This document shows positions 1-9,288 of a stretch of DNA of 64,000 bases, one piece after another. Below the pieces are notes generated by a model. It was not told where the DNA came from, made no database searches, and was given only the letters and a program-made list of their open reading frames with translations. The translations under genes were made by a program, and so were the position numbers. Location: the NCBI RefSeq assembly GCF_029051685.1, contig NZ_JAACFT010000012.1, positions 1-64,000 on the forward strand, read 5' to 3'. This DNA comes from Bradyrhizobium sp. CSA207. GTDB lineage: Bacteria > Pseudomonadota > Alphaproteobacteria > Rhizobiales > Xanthobacteraceae. The first letter of the stretch is position 1. Each line of letters begins with the position of its first letter.

Positions 1-128
1 TCGGCATGCAGATGGCCCTGAAGCTGGGCGATCAGTTCATCACCGGCTATCGCGATCACGGCCACATGCTCGCCACCGGCATGGAGGCCAACGGCGTCAT
101 GGCCGAGCTCACCGGCCGCCGCGGCGGC
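1..128 (+). pseudogene. pdhA: Pyruvate dehydrogenase E1 alpha subunit, internal fragment
   Basis: Read from base 3, the first codons encode a stretch typical of the thiamine-diphosphate E1-alpha subunit, including the conserved GYRDHGHMLA segment and the following MAELTGRRGG. In intact E1-alpha proteins this is followed by a glycine/serine-rich loop (YSxGKGGSMHMF). Here the similarity stops after about residue 41, near base 128, and the sequence passes into the signal peptide of a porin in another frame. The gene may begin left of the window, so only the abrupt right end is seen. It is either a real deletion/recombination scar or an assembly chimera; the GC-rich CGCCGCGGCGGC tract at the junction would favour either. 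Identification comes from motif recognition only. Confidence 0.7.
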
Positions 129-141
129 GACCGCAGGCCTG

Positions 142-2076
142 TTGGGGTTTTCCGCCGCGGCCCACGCGGCCGATCTGCCGTTGAAGGCGGCTGCGCTCAA
201 GGCCATCCATGATTGGACCGGCCTCTATATCGGCGCGCATGTCGGTTATGGCTACGGCTCCTCCAGCTTCGCCCTGAACGACGGCACGGGGATCAACGGC
301 AGCGGCGTCTTCAGCGGCATGATCGGCGGCGTGCAGGCCGGCTACAACTACCGGCTCAACTCCGGCTGGCTGGTCGGCGTCGAAGGCGATTTCTCGTTTC
401 CCAATTACATCACCTCCAACTCGATCGTCTCCGCGCTGGCAACTCCCGCCAATGCGGTCACCCAGCAATGGGACTACACCGCTAGTCTGCGCGGACGCGT
501 CGGCTACACGAGGGGTCCGTGGCTGGCCTATGCCACCGGCGGCTTTGCATGGATGGGCGAGCGCTATTTCGACACGCCGGCCGTCGGCGAAATCCCGAAG
601 ATCCTGAACACGCGGCCCGGCTGGATCGCGGGCGCCGGCATCGAATACGGCTTCGCGCCGCATTGGAGCGCGCGGCTCGAATATCTCTACAGCCGCTTCG
701 ACAGCGCCAATGTCGCCTTCTCCTCGGGCGCCCAATACACCTCCTCGCCGCTCGATTTCCAGTCGGTCAGGCTCGGGCTCAACCGCAAGGTCGATTGGCC
801 GGGCATGCCGAGCTACAATCCGACAAGCGCGCTGACCGACACGGAATCCGATCGCTGGGAGATTCACGGCCAGGGCACTTATCTGCCGCAGGGCTATCCG
901 TCGTTCCCCGCGCGCTACAGCGGCGCGAACTCTCTGTCTCCCTCGGCGCAGGCCAAGGCGACCTGGAGCAACAGCCTGTTCCTGAACGCGCGGCTGTGGG
1001 AGGGCGGCGAGGTCTATTACAATCCGGAGCTGCTGCAGGGATTTGGACTGGACGATACGGTGGGCGCAGCCGGCTTCCCCAGTGGCGAAGCGCAGAAATC
1101 GAACTTCCCCTACCCGCACTACAACACCTCACGTCTGTTCCTGCGCCAGACGTTCGGCTTCGGCGGCGAGCAGGAGGAGCTTGCGAGCGGCCAGCTGCAG
1201 CTTGGGCAGAAAGTCGATGTTTCCCGCCTCACCGTGCAGGCTGGCAAGTTCGCAGTGGTTGACGTGTTCGATGGCAACGCCTACGCCAAGGACGCCCGCA
1301 AGGATTTCATGAATTGGTCGATATGGGCGCCGGGTGCCTTCGACTATTCCGCCGACAAGGTCGGCCTCACCTACGGTGTCACCGCCGAGCTCAACCAGAA
1401 GCAATGGGCGCTGCGCGGTGGCTATTTCCTGATGATCGCGGAGTCCAACTCAAATCATTTCGACACCAAGGTGCCGGAGCGCGGCCAGTATGTGGTCGAG
1501 CTGGAGACGCGCTACTCGCTGTTCTCCCAACCCGGCAAGCTCCGGACCATGGGCTGGGTCGACAGCGCCAATATGGGCAGCTTCCGCGAAACGCTGGACA
1601 ATCCTGCGCTCAATCTCGACATCACGCAGACCCGGCGCGGCCGCATCAAGGTCGGCTATGTCGTCAATCTCGAACAGGCCATCACCGACGATGTCGGACT
1701 GTTCGGCCGCTGGAGCTGGAACGACGGCAAATCCGAAACGATTGCCTTCACCGATATCAACCGCAGCCTGTCCGGCGGCCTGTCGATCAAGGGCACCAAA
1801 TGGGGCCGGCCCGACGACGTGATCGGCATCGGCGGCGCCATCAATGCCATCTCGCAGGATTATCGCGACTTCCTGGCCGCCGGCGGCCTCGGCGTGCTCG
1901 TCGGCGACGGAGCGCTCAACTACCGCAAGGAGCGCATCCTCGAGACCTATTACGCCTACGCGCTGAACAAGAGCTTCACCCTCACCGCCGACTACCAGCT
2001 CATCGTCAATCCCGCCTACAACGCCGACCGCGGACCGGTATCGGTGATCTCGGGACGGCTGCACGGCGAGTTCTGA
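142..2076 (+). CDS. Outer-membrane protein: Omp25-like barrel fused to OprB-type carbohydrate porin
   Basis: About 644 residues. The first 16 or so codons look like the end of a signal peptide (LLGFSAAAHAA then DLPLK). Residues about 22-215 resemble the small eight-stranded Omp25/OmpA-like barrel common in rhizobia (WTGLYIGAHVGYGYG near the start, an aromatic RLGLN-type strand at the end). Residues about 235-644 resemble the OprB carbohydrate-selective porin family (WEIHGQGTYLPQGYPSF, then many alternating beta strands, ending in HGEF with a terminal Phe). The likely job is passive uptake of sugars or similar solutes across the outer membrane. No ATG lies in frame upstream before the stop at 19-21; TTG at 142 is the only start-like codon near, and a positively charged n-region is missing. 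The 5' end therefore appears lost at the junction with the pdhA fragment. Confidence 0.75.
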   Translation: MGFSAAAHAADLPLKAAALKAIHDWTGLYIGAHVGYGYGSSSFALNDGTGINGSGVFSGMIGGVQAGYNYRLNSGWLVGVEGDFSFPNYITSNSIVSALATPANAVTQQWDYTASLRGRVGYTRGPWLAYATGGFAWMGERYFDTPAVGEIPKILNTRPGWIAGAGIEYGFAPHWSARLEYLYSRFDSANVAFSSGAQYTSSPLDFQSVRLGLNRKVDWPGMPSYNPTSALTDTESDRWEIHGQGTYLPQGYPSFPARYSGANSLSPSAQAKATWSNSLFLNARLWEGGEVYYNPELLQGFGLDDTVGAAGFPSGEAQKSNFPYPHYNTSRLFLRQTFGFGGEQEELASGQLQLGQKVDVSRLTVQAGKFAVVDVFDGNAYAKDARKDFMNWSIWAPGAFDYSADKVGLTYGVTAELNQKQWALRGGYFLMIAESNSNHFDTKVPERGQYVVELETRYSLFSQPGKLRTMGWVDSANMGSFRETLDNPALNLDITQTRRGRIKVGYVVNLEQAITDDVGLFGRWSWNDGKSETIAFTDINRSLSGGLSIKGTKWGRPDDVIGIGGAINAISQDYRDFLAAGGLGVLVGDGALNYRKERILETYYAYALNKSFTLTADYQLIVNPAYNADRGPVSVISGRLHGEF

Positions 2077-2160
2077 TCGCGGCGCAAGCGCGGGCTCGAT
2101 CGGCCGTCGGCATTCACCTCCTGGCGGGCAGCATATGGCTTCTTGACGGCAGAATGCGCG

Positions 2161-2295
2161 CCTCGTCCTTCGAGACGACCGCTTCCAGCGGTCTCTTCAG
2201 GATGAGGCTAAGCGGCATCGGTGCCTTCGAAATTGCTGCCGCGCACTCCGCCCTCATCCTGAGGAGCCCGCCAAAGCGGGCGTCCCGAAGGATGG
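2161..2295. repeat. Paired inverted intergenic repeat (CCTCATCCTGAGGAG type)
   Basis: Two imperfect hairpins, 2161-2207 and 2252-2295, are roughly inverted copies of each other. The left arm contains CGTCCTTCGAGACG and CAGGATGAGG; the right arm contains CCTCATCCTGAGGAG and CCCGAAGGATGGG. This is a dispersed noncoding element of the kind frequent between genes in Bradyrhizobium. It lies between the convergent porin and chemoreceptor genes and could help transcription end there, although no U-tract is seen. Confidence 0.6.
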
Positions 2296-2350
2296 GCCGG
2301 TCGCTCCTCGAATGCGATTGCCTTCCCCAGCGGGGAGAGGTGTTCGAGTT

Positions 2351-4426
2351 CTAAGCGGCGCGAATCGCGTCCAGGAATCTTCCGACCTCGAGCTTGAGAC
2401 GACCGCTCTCTCCGGACAGCGATCTCGCGGACGCGAGCACGTTGGAGGACGATGATCCGGTCTGGCTCGCGCCGTGCTGCACGTCGACGATGCTGGCGGA
2501 AACCTGCTGGGTGCCTCGCGCCGCCTGCTGCACGTTGCGGGAGATCTCCCGTGTCGCCGCGCCCTGCTGCTCGACCGCCGAGGCGATCGCCGACGCGATC
2601 TCGGACATTCGGGTGATGGTATCGCCGATCGCCTTGATTGCGCCGACGGAATCCTCGGTCGCCGACTGGATTCCGGCGATCTGCTGACTGATGTCACCGG
2701 TGGCCTTGGCGGTCTGCTCGGCGAGTGCCTTGACCTCGGAGGCGACGACGGCGAAGCCGCGTCCGGCCTCGCCGGCGCGCGCCGCCTCGATGGTGGCGTT
2801 GAGCGCCAGAAGATTGGTCTGGCCGGCGATCTGGCTGATCAGCTCGACGACGTCCCCGATCCGCCCCGCGGCCTTGGCCAGCTCGCCGACATGATCGTTG
2901 GTCCGCCCCGCCTGCTGCACCGCCTCGCCGGCGACGCGGGCCGAGTCCTGAACCTGCCGGCTGATCTCGTCGACCGAGGACGCCATTTCCTCCGCAGCCG
3001 CGGCAACGGTCTGCACGTTGGCGGATGCCTGTTCTGATGCAGCCGCGACGGTCGCAGTGACCCGTTCAGACTGCTCCGCCGTGCTCGTCAGCGTTCCCGC
3101 GGACGCTTCGAGCTGTGCGGATGCCGACGACACGGTGTTGATGACGTCGCCGATCATGGCTTCGAACTCGCGCGCGATCTGGTCCACGCGCTGGCTGCGC
3201 CGAAGCTTCGCATCGGCTTCGATTGCAGCCGCCGCATCGGTGGCCTTCTGGGCGACCAGCGAGTCCTTGAAGTGCTGCAGCGAGCCCGCCACCTGGCCGA
3301 TCTCGTCATTGCGGCCCGTTACGGGGATCTCGACCTCGTGCTGTCCGGCAGCGAGCGTTCCGATCACGTCCGCGAGCCGGCTCAGCGGCGTCACCACGCG
3401 GTTGCGCAGCATCATGGTCACGCCAGCGAGCGTCCCGAGCAGCGCCAGCACTGCGACGCCGGCGAGCGCGAGCATCGCCAGCGCACCGTCGCGGGCGGCC
3501 GAGGCGCGCTCGGCTGCTTCCGCCAGCGCGGCGTCGCGCACGCCGTAGAACATCTGTATGGCGGGCACTATGACCTTTGCCAGTTCGTCAGCGCCAATGC
3601 CATATTTGCCGTCACTGCGCGCCGCGGGCATCTCCTTATCCACGGCGAGCGCTGCTTTTCCGAAATAAGATTCCGTCGCCGCCTTCAGCGCGGTGGCAAT
3701 GCGGGGTGGGCTTCCGAGCTGGTCGATGCCGGCCTCGATGCGCTCGCGGTCGGCCTCCACACGTCCCTGCATGCGATCCATCAGCGACAATTCGGCCGCC
3801 GCCAGCGGGCGGCGGCCGGACAGCGGCGGCGACAGCGTGGCCGCACGGCTGCCGGCCGAGACCCGCAGATCCTGCGCCGTTCGCGCCAGGCTCAGCAACG
3901 CCGCGAGCGAAGAATCGGCATTGACGACCTTCGCTTCGAGCCGGTTCATGATCGGTTCGATCTTGCCGAGAACCTCGGCAACGCCGGGCAGGAAGCCTTT
4001 GGTCGCAGCGCTGTCGCGCGCCGCAAGAGGAACGCCCATCGCGCGATCTGCCGCCCCGTAGATTTCCTTGAGCCGCCGCGCGGCACCGTCGAGGTTTTCG
4101 GCCATCGCGCCGCCGTCTTCCAGCGCCATGATAGCCCGCCTTGCCGCCTCGAATGCTGCGTCGGCAGCCTTCGCGGCCTTTGCCGCAGCTTCGATCTGGG
4201 CCTGCGTCGCAACCGCTTCCTGGAAGATCGGTCCGATGTAGGGGGCCCGGAGGCCGGCAACGTACTGGCTGACCATCAGCGTCGCACCGAAAGCGTCGAC
4301 CGTCTTGATCGCGTCCGAGCGGCTCGCGTAGATCCGTGTCTGAGGCACCAGCACCTCGGCGCCGAGGATGACTGCGAAAACCGTCACTGTCAGCATCGAC
4401 AGCGCGAAAAGCTTCCCAATTCGCAT
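2351..4426 (-). CDS. Methyl-accepting chemotaxis protein
   Basis: A 691-residue transmembrane chemoreceptor. A first membrane helix lies at about residues 3-25. A long periplasmic sensor region of about 285 residues is rich in Ala and helical, and a second membrane helix lies near 310-335 ([17 protein letters not shown]). A HAMP domain follows, then a cytoplasmic signalling domain over the last 270 residues. The highly conserved hairpin tip is visible as [24 protein letters not shown] followed by [18 protein letters not shown]. The start at 4426 is preferred over 4444 because GGGGA sits 7-9 bases upstream. It signals through CheA/CheW, but no che gene is in the window, so it is an orphan receptor. 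The ligand cannot be told from sequence. Transcription converges on the porin gene. Confidence 0.93.
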   Translation of the reverse strand: MRIGKLFALSMLTVTVFAVILGAEVLVPQTRIYASRSDAIKTVDAFGATLMVSQYVAGLRAPYIGPIFQEAVATQAQIEAAAKAAKAADAAFEAARRAIMALEDGGAMAENLDGAARRLKEIYGAADRAMGVPLAARDSAATKGFLPGVAEVLGKIEPIMNRLEAKVVNADSSLAALLSLARTAQDLRVSAGSRAATLSPPLSGRRPLAAAELSLMDRMQGRVEADRERIEAGIDQLGSPPRIATALKAATESYFGKAALAVDKEMPAARSDGKYGIGADELAKVIVPAIQMFYGVRDAALAEAAERASAARDGALAMLALAGVAVLALLGTLAGVTMMLRNRVVTPLSRLADVIGTLAAGQHEVEIPVTGRNDEIGQVAGSLQHFKDSLVAQKATDAAAAIEADAKLRRSQRVDQIAREFEAMIGDVINTVSSASAQLEASAGTLTSTAEQSERVTATVAAASEQASANVQTVAAAAEEMASSVDEISRQVQDSARVAGEAVQQAGRTNDHVGELAKAAGRIGDVVELISQIAGQTNLLALNATIEAARAGEAGRGFAVVASEVKALAEQTAKATGDISQQIAGIQSATEDSVGAIKAIGDTITRMSEIASAIASAVEQQGAATREISRNVQQAARGTQQVSASIVDVQHGASQTGSSSSNVLASARSLSGESGRLKLEVGRFLDAIRAA

Positions 4427-4659
4427 CGTGATCCCCGAATACATGTCTGCAATGCCGGAAAACCTAACGGGCGCCGGCTAAGGCCCCGTTAAGCAACGGC
4501 AGCACCGTAGTTCCGCGGGGGTCGTCGCGGGGCTCTGGAGCCGGTGGAGGTTCCTTTGCGATGGCGGGTGCGACAGAATTCGCCGGCAATTGCCGGCAAA
4601 ATACTTATATCAATGCTTTGCCAGGCCATCAGGCCACACCCACTTACCTTGGAACGTCA

Positions 4660-5955
4660 ATGCTCTCCGTCGAACTCGTCATCGTCGTCGTCCTGATCGT
4701 CATCAACGGCCTGCTGTCCATGTCGGAGCTGGCCGTGGTGTCGTCGCGCCCGGCCCGGCTCTCGATGCTCGCCGCCAAGGGCGTGCGCGGCGCCGAGCGG
4801 GCGCTGACGCTGGCGGCGGATCCCGGCAAGTTTCTCTCGACGGTGCAGATCGGGATCACACTGGTCGGCGTGCTCTCGGGCGCATTCTCGGGCGCGACTC
4901 TCGGGCAGCGGCTGACCCAGTGGCTGGTCGAGCTCGGGCTGTCGCCGGGCATTGCCGATATCGTCGGGGTCGGCATCGTGGTCACGCTCATCACCTACGC
5001 CACCCTGATCGTCGGCGAGCTCGTGCCGAAACAGGTGGCGCTGCGCGATCCTGAGAGCATTGCGGTCAAGGTCGCGCCCGCGCTGCACTGGCTGGCAAGG
5101 ATATCGCTGCCGCTCGTCGTTCTGCTCGATCTCTCGGGCAAGGTGATCCTCACGCTGCTCGGCCGCGGCGGCAAGGCCGAGGAGAAGGTGTCGGAGGACG
5201 AAATCCACCACCTCGTCCACGAAGCCGAGAGCGCCGGCGTGCTGGAGCCCGGCGAGAAGGAGATGATCGCCGGCGTGATGCGGCTCGGCGACCGGCCGGT
5301 CGGCGCAGTGATGACGCCGCGCACGGAAGTCGACGAGATCGACCTGAACGATCCGCCCGAGACCATCCGAGAGATCATCGCAAAAAGCCCGCACTCGCGC
5401 TTTCCCGCTTCGGATGGCGATCGCGACACGCCGATCGGCGTGCTCCAGGCCAAGGACCTGCTGGTCGCCTTCATGAGCGAACGCACGCCTGACCTGCGAG
5501 CACTTGTCCGCGAGGCGCCGGGCATTCCCGCATCAGCGGATGCCCGCGACGTGCTGGCGATCCTGAGATCTGCACCAGTTCACGTCGGCTTTGTCTATGA
5601 CGAGTATGGCGCGTTCGAAGGCGTGGTCACCGCGGCCGATATCCTGGAGTCGATCGTCGGCGCGTTCCATTCCGAAGAGGGGCCGCCGGAGCCGGCTTAC
5701 GTCAAGCGTGCGGATGACTCGCTGCTGGTCGCCGGCTGGATGCCGGTCGACGAGTTCGGCGAGCTGCTCGGCATCGAGCTGCCGCCGCACCGCTACAACA
5801 CGGTGGCGGGCCTCGTGCTGCAACAGTTCAACGTGCTGCCCAATGTCGGCGATGCCTTCGACTTCGGCGGATGGCATATCGAGGTGGTCGATCTCGATGG
5901 CCGGAGGATCGACAAGATTCTAGCGACAAGGAGCGGTGAGCAGGCGGCGGCGTGA
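4660..5955 (+). CDS. CNNM/CorC-HlyC family membrane protein with CBS pair
   Basis: A 431-residue protein annotated in relatives as hemolysin-family or CNNM-type transporter, probably involved in Mg2+ or Co2+ homeostasis at the inner membrane. Residues 1-185 form the CNNM/DUF21 membrane domain, beginning with a hydrophobic helix and the typical FLSTVQIGITLVG stretch. Residues about 216-335 hold a pair of CBS domains (VMTPRTEVDEIDLND, then VYDEYGAFEGVVTAADILESIVG). Residues about 345-425 form the CorC-associated C-terminal domain (VAGWMPVDEFGELL, RYNTVAGLVL). I chose ATG 4660, where the membrane helix begins; an in-frame ATG at 4561 would add 33 residues without family character. The haemolysin name is historical and should not be read as a toxin. 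Confidence 0.88.
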   Translation: MLSVELVIVVVLIVINGLLSMSELAVVSSRPARLSMLAAKGVRGAERALTLAADPGKFLSTVQIGITLVGVLSGAFSGATLGQRLTQWLVELGLSPGIADIVGVGIVVTLITYATLIVGELVPKQVALRDPESIAVKVAPALHWLARISLPLVVLLDLSGKVILTLLGRGGKAEEKVSEDEIHHLVHEAESAGVLEPGEKEMIAGVMRLGDRPVGAVMTPRTEVDEIDLNDPPETIREIIAKSPHSRFPASDGDRDTPIGVLQAKDLLVAFMSERTPDLRALVREAPGIPASADARDVLAILRSAPVHVGFVYDEYGAFEGVVTAADILESIVGAFHSEEGPPEPAYVKRADDSLLVAGWMPVDEFGELLGIELPPHRYNTVAGLVLQQFNVLPNVGDAFDFGGWHIEVVDLDGRRIDKILATRSGEQAAA

Positions 5956-5977
5956 GTTGGTGTGCTGAATTCTTCTC

Positions 5978-6099
5978 GTCGTCCCGGCGAAGGCCGGGAC
6001 CCATAACCACCGAACCGAGTTTGGCGGAGACTCGCTAACTCAGATCTCGCGCTACGACTTCTCCCTGGGGGTATGGGTCCCGGCCTTCGCCGGGACGAC
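5978..6099. repeat. Dispersed inverted repeat, GTCGTCCCGGCGAAGGCC family (copy 1)
   Basis: The left arm GTCGTCCCGGCGAAGGCC followed by GGGACCCATA is mirrored by the right arm ending CCTTCGCCGGGACGAC. The arms enclose about 70 bases of less conserved sequence (TTTGGCGGAGACTCG, CTCCCTGGGG). The same element recurs near 8.35, 21.04, 40.65, 50.86 and 59.46 kb. It is an extragenic element of the RPE/REP kind. Here it separates the CNNM gene from the convergent PilZ gene. Confidence 0.85.
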
Positions 6100-6137
6100 A
6101 TCGGAGGTTGTGGCGTGTGCTCACACCAAACTCACCC

Positions 6138-6377
6138 TCACCCAAACCTCACCCCAATCCGCTTTTCCTTGCGCCAGACCACGGTGCAGGGCAGATGCGT
6201 TCCGTCGGTTTGGATGACCAGGGTGAAATGCTCGGGGATACCGATCGGACTGGTGACGTCGAGCGCTGCGCCGGTGTCCGAAAAATTGCGCACCGCGCAG
6301 TCGATCGCGCCGCCGCCGAACTCGATCGTTCCGGCCTTCAGCACGCGATGCCTGGATTTATTGCGTCGTTCGTCCAT
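6138..6377 (-). CDS. PilZ-domain protein
   Basis: A 79-residue stand-alone PilZ domain. The c-di-GMP-binding signature is present: the N-terminal ERRNKSRHRVLK (the RxxxR arginine pair) and the second motif NFSDTGAAL, corresponding to (D/N)xSxxG. The protein ends in the typical VVWRKEKRIGVRFG. It should act as a cytoplasmic c-di-GMP effector, perhaps for motility, exopolysaccharide or surface attachment, but no partner gene lies beside it. Small single-domain PilZ proteins of this size are numerous in Bradyrhizobium. It is transcribed alone and convergent to the upstream CNNM gene. Confidence 0.9.
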   Translation of the reverse strand: MDERRNKSRHRVLKAGTIEFGGGAIDCAVRNFSDTGAALDVTSPIGIPEHFTLVIQTDGTHLPCTVVWRKEKRIGVRFG

Positions 6378-6479
6378 GGGGGCAAACTATACCCAAAGTT
6401 GAATGAAACGTTTAGCACCAACCTTGTTCGCGATCAATTTACGCAGGCTGGCCGGCGCACTCCCAACGCATAGCCACGC

Positions 6480-8105
6480 TCACGGCGCCGGCTGGAACGC
6501 CTCCGCCCGCGCCATCTGCCAGGCGTCGCGGAAGCGCGGGTCTTCCGTGCCTTCGAGCAGCTCGCCCGGGCGCAGCGACGGATAGAGCTGCGCGAAGGAT
6601 TTCACCTGGGTCGTAGACGTCCGCTGGCTGAAGTGGATCGGGCGCAGCTGCTGCGGATGCTCGAGACCCGCCGCGGCGATCAGCTCGGCCAGCGAGTGCA
6701 GCGTGGCATGGTGATAATTGTGCACGCGGTCGATCTTGAGCGGCACGTAGAGCGCACGGGCCCGCGTCGGATCCTGCGTGGCGACCCCGGTCGGGCAGCG
6801 GTCGGTGTGGCAGCTCAGCGACTGGATGCAGCCGAGCGAAAACATGAAGCCGCGCGCCGAATTGCACCAGTCGGCACCGATCGCCATCGCGCGCGCCATG
6901 TCGAAGGCGGTCGCGATCTTGCCGGACGCGCCGAGCTTGATGCGGTCGCGCGCATTGATGCCGATCAGCGCATTGTGAACGAAATTGACGCCCTCGCGCA
7001 TCGGCATGCCCAGATGGTCCATGAACTCCAGCGGCGCGGCGCCGGTGCCGCCCTCATTGCCGTCCACGACGATGAAGTCCGGATAGATGCCGGTCTCGAT
7101 CATTGCCTTGCAGATCGCCAGGAATTCCCAGGGGTGGCCGATGCAGAGCTTGAAGCCGGCGGGCTTGCCGCCGGAAAGCCTGCGCATTTCGGCGACGAAC
7201 TGCATCATGCCGACCGGGGTGGAGAAGGCGCGGTGCGAGGCCGGCGAGATGCAGTCTTCGCCCATCGCAACGCCGCGGATCTTGGAAATCTCTTCCGAGA
7301 CCTTCGCCGCCGGCAGCACGCCGCCGTGGCCGGGCTTGGCGCCCTGGCTGATCTTGAGCTCGACCATCTTGATCTGGTCTGCGCTGGCGACCCGCGCGAA
7401 CGCCTCCGGATCGAACGTGCCGTCGTGATGCCGGCAGCCGAAATAGCCGGAGCCGATCTCCCAGATAATGTCGCCGCCCATCTCTGCGTGATAGGGGCTG
7501 AAGCCGCCCTCGCCGGTATCCTGCGCAAATCCGCCCAATTTGGCGCCGGCATTCAGCGCTCGCACCGCGTTCGGGCTGAGCGCGCCAAAGCTCATCGCGG
7601 AGATGTTGAACACCGAGGCCGAATAAGGCTTCTTGCAGTCGGGGCCGCCGATGACGACGCGGAATCTCTCCTCGGCATGCGCCTTCGGCGAGACCGAGTG
7701 ATGCATCCACTCATAGCCCTCGCGATAGACGTCCTCCTGGGTACCGAAAGGGCGCTTGTCCAGCTGCATCTTGGCGCGCTGATAGACCACAGCGCGGATG
7801 TCGCGCGAGAACGGCATGCCGTCCTTTTCGCTCTCGAAGAAATACTGGCGCATCTCCGGACGAATTTCTTCGAGCAGGAAGCGGATGTGCGCCGAGATCG
7901 GGTAGTTGCGCAGGACCGCGTGGCCCTTCTGGAGGAGGTCGCGGACGCCGAGCAGCGTCAGTGCGCCGAAGATCACGATCGGTATCAGCAGGATGTCGAA
8001 GATCTTGCGATCGGCAAGGCCGATGCCGATCAGGAGCGCGGTTAACACCGCGCAGATCGTCAGAACGATGAAGCGCGGCGAGAATGGAAGCAGCAAGGTT
8101 TCCAT
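6480..8105 (-). CDS. FMN-binding glutamate synthase family protein
   Basis: A 541-residue protein matching the FMN/Fe-S synthase half of glutamate synthase (GltB domain 2) without the glutaminase domain. Two N-terminal hydrophobic helices (residues about 8-50) suggest membrane association. The barrel carries the conserved HHSVSPKAH, MSFGALSPNAVRALN, GEGGFSPYH, QGAKPGHGG and VDGNEGGTGAAPLEFMDH stretches. A cysteine cluster GCIQSLSCHTDRCPTGVATQ matches the [3Fe-4S] site. Without amidotransferase and reductase partners, the substrate is not certain; such stand-alone proteins are of unproven function. The start at 8105 is supported by a strong AGAGGGGG ribosome-binding site; an upstream ATG at 8171 would add 22 unlikely residues. 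Confidence 0.88.
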   Translation of the reverse strand: METLLLPFSPRFIVLTICAVLTALLIGIGLADRKIFDILLIPIVIFGALTLLGVRDLLQKGHAVLRNYPISAHIRFLLEEIRPEMRQYFFESEKDGMPFSRDIRAVVYQRAKMQLDKRPFGTQEDVYREGYEWMHHSVSPKAHAEERFRVVIGGPDCKKPYSASVFNISAMSFGALSPNAVRALNAGAKLGGFAQDTGEGGFSPYHAEMGGDIIWEIGSGYFGCRHHDGTFDPEAFARVASADQIKMVELKISQGAKPGHGGVLPAAKVSEEISKIRGVAMGEDCISPASHRAFSTPVGMMQFVAEMRRLSGGKPAGFKLCIGHPWEFLAICKAMIETGIYPDFIVVDGNEGGTGAAPLEFMDHLGMPMREGVNFVHNALIGINARDRIKLGASGKIATAFDMARAMAIGADWCNSARGFMFSLGCIQSLSCHTDRCPTGVATQDPTRARALYVPLKIDRVHNYHHATLHSLAELIAAAGLEHPQQLRPIHFSQRTSTTQVKSFAQLYPSLRPGELLEGTEDPRFRDAWQMARAEAFQPAP

Positions 8106-8514
8106 GACCCCCTCTTCGAGGGGCCCACGGCTCGATTTTGGCGCTTTGCTATTTTCGTCGGCCACGATCACATCCTCTCATCGGAATGACGGGGTACGAT
8201 ACGCCCGCGTCCGTCTTACGGATATGACGGGGCTTGCGTTACAGGCTAGCGAATTCGGCCGGCGCAGATCAATCCGCCGGGAGGGCGGGCTGCTGCACCG
8301 CAATAGAGGGGTGAGGGGAATGCGGAGAGCGGCCGCAGTCTCAGCCGTCGTCCCGGGCAAGCGAACGCGCAGACCCGGGACCTATAACCACAGGATTTGG
8401 TGGCTCAGAGGAAGCTATCACTCCGAGTCTTCGCGGCGCGCGCTCTTGGCGCGCTTGTCCGGGACGACGGGTGAGCGTGAGGCGAAGCCGTCCCGCGTGG
8501 GCGGGACAGCGGAC
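8106..8514. other. Intergenic region with a repeat element
   Basis: These 409 bases separate the GltB-like gene, transcribed leftward, from the end of the ferredoxin-NADP reductase gene. Apart from the ribosome-binding site of the former and the inverted repeat at 8347-8468, I see no gene, RNA or clear promoter. Confidence 0.6.
8347..8468. repeat. Dispersed inverted repeat, diverged copy (copy 2)
   Basis: The arms GTCGTCCCGGGCAAGCG and GCGCTTGTCCGGGACGAC are mirror images at the two ends of a 122-base element. The inner part includes ACCCGGGACCTATAACCACAG, similar to the inner part of the other copies. The loop bases differ (GGCAAGCG instead of GGCGAAGGCC), so this is a diverged subfamily member. 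Confidence 0.7.
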
Positions 8515-9288
8515 TCAGCGCTCGACGAACGCCTTCTCGATCACGAAATGGCCGGGGGTATTGCCCGAGCCTTCGGCGAAGCCGCGGCCTTCGAACATGG
8601 TGCGCAGCTCTTCCAGCATCGCCGGGCTGCCGCACATCATGATGCGATCGGTTTCGATGTCGAGCGGGGCCTGGCCGATGTCGTTGAAGATCTGCTCGGA
8701 GCTGATCAGGTCGGTAATGCGGCCGCGGTTCCTGAACGGCTCGCGGGTTACGGTCGGGTAATAGACCAGCTTCTCCGACAGCAGCGGCCCGAACAGCTCG
8801 TCCTCGCGCAAATTCGCGACGAGCTGCTCGCCATAGGCGAGCTCGGAGACCTGGCGGCAGCCATGGACCAGCACGATGCTCTCGAACTGGTCGTAGACTT
8901 CGGGGTCCTTGATCAGGCTCGCGAACGGCGCGAGGCCCGTGCCGGTCGAGAGCAGCATGAGCCGCTTGCCGGGAATGAGATTGTCGGCGATGAGCGTGCC
9001 GGTCGCCTTGCGGCCGACCAGGATGGTGTCGCCTTCCTTGATCTTCTGCAGGCGCGAGGTGAGAGGGCCGTCCTGAACCTTGATCGAGAAGAACTCGAGC
9101 TCTTCCTCGTGATTGGCGCTCGCCATGCTGTAGGCGCGGAGCAGCGGACGGCCTTCGACCTCGAGGCCGATCATCGCGAACTGCCCGTTCTGGAAACGGA
9201 AGCCGGAATCGCGGGTGGCACGGAAGCTGAACAGCGTGTCGGTCCAGTGCTGGACGGAAAGAACCTTCTCTCGGTAAAACGCGCTCAT
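8515..9288 (-). CDS. fpr: Ferredoxin--NADP+ reductase (Fpr type)
   Basis: A 257-residue flavoenzyme that passes electrons between NADPH and ferredoxin or flavodoxin in the cytoplasm. FAD contacts are visible as RAYSMAS near residue 52 and the following region. The NADP(H) site is seen as LLSTGTGLAPFASL near residues 110-122 and MMCGSP near 218. The C-terminus EKAFVER is typical of the bacterial subclass II Fpr enzymes, which lack the plant-type C-terminal Tyr. The start is set at ATG 9288, because upstream codons to 9369 have no family character. A possible FixK/FNR box lies 148-161 bases upstream. A partner ferredoxin (fdxA) is elsewhere in the window at 61 kb. Confidence 0.9.
   Translation of the reverse strand: MSAFYREKVLSVQHWTDTLFSFRATRDSGFRFQNGQFAMIGLEVEGRPLLRAYSMASANHEEELEFFSIKVQDGPLTSRLQKIKEGDTILVGRKATGTLIADNLIPGKRLMLLSTGTGLAPFASLIKDPEVYDQFESIVLVHGCRQVSELAYGEQLVANLREDELFGPLLSEKLVYYPTVTREPFRNRGRITDLISSEQIFNDIGQAPLDIETDRIMMCGSPAMLEELRTMFEGRGFAEGSGNTPGHFVIEKAFVER

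Noticed and set aside
4561..5955. Haemolysin toxin call for the CNNM/CorC-type gene
   Set aside because: The HlyC/TlyC name is historical. The membrane domain, CBS pair and CorC-type C-terminus point to ion homeostasis.
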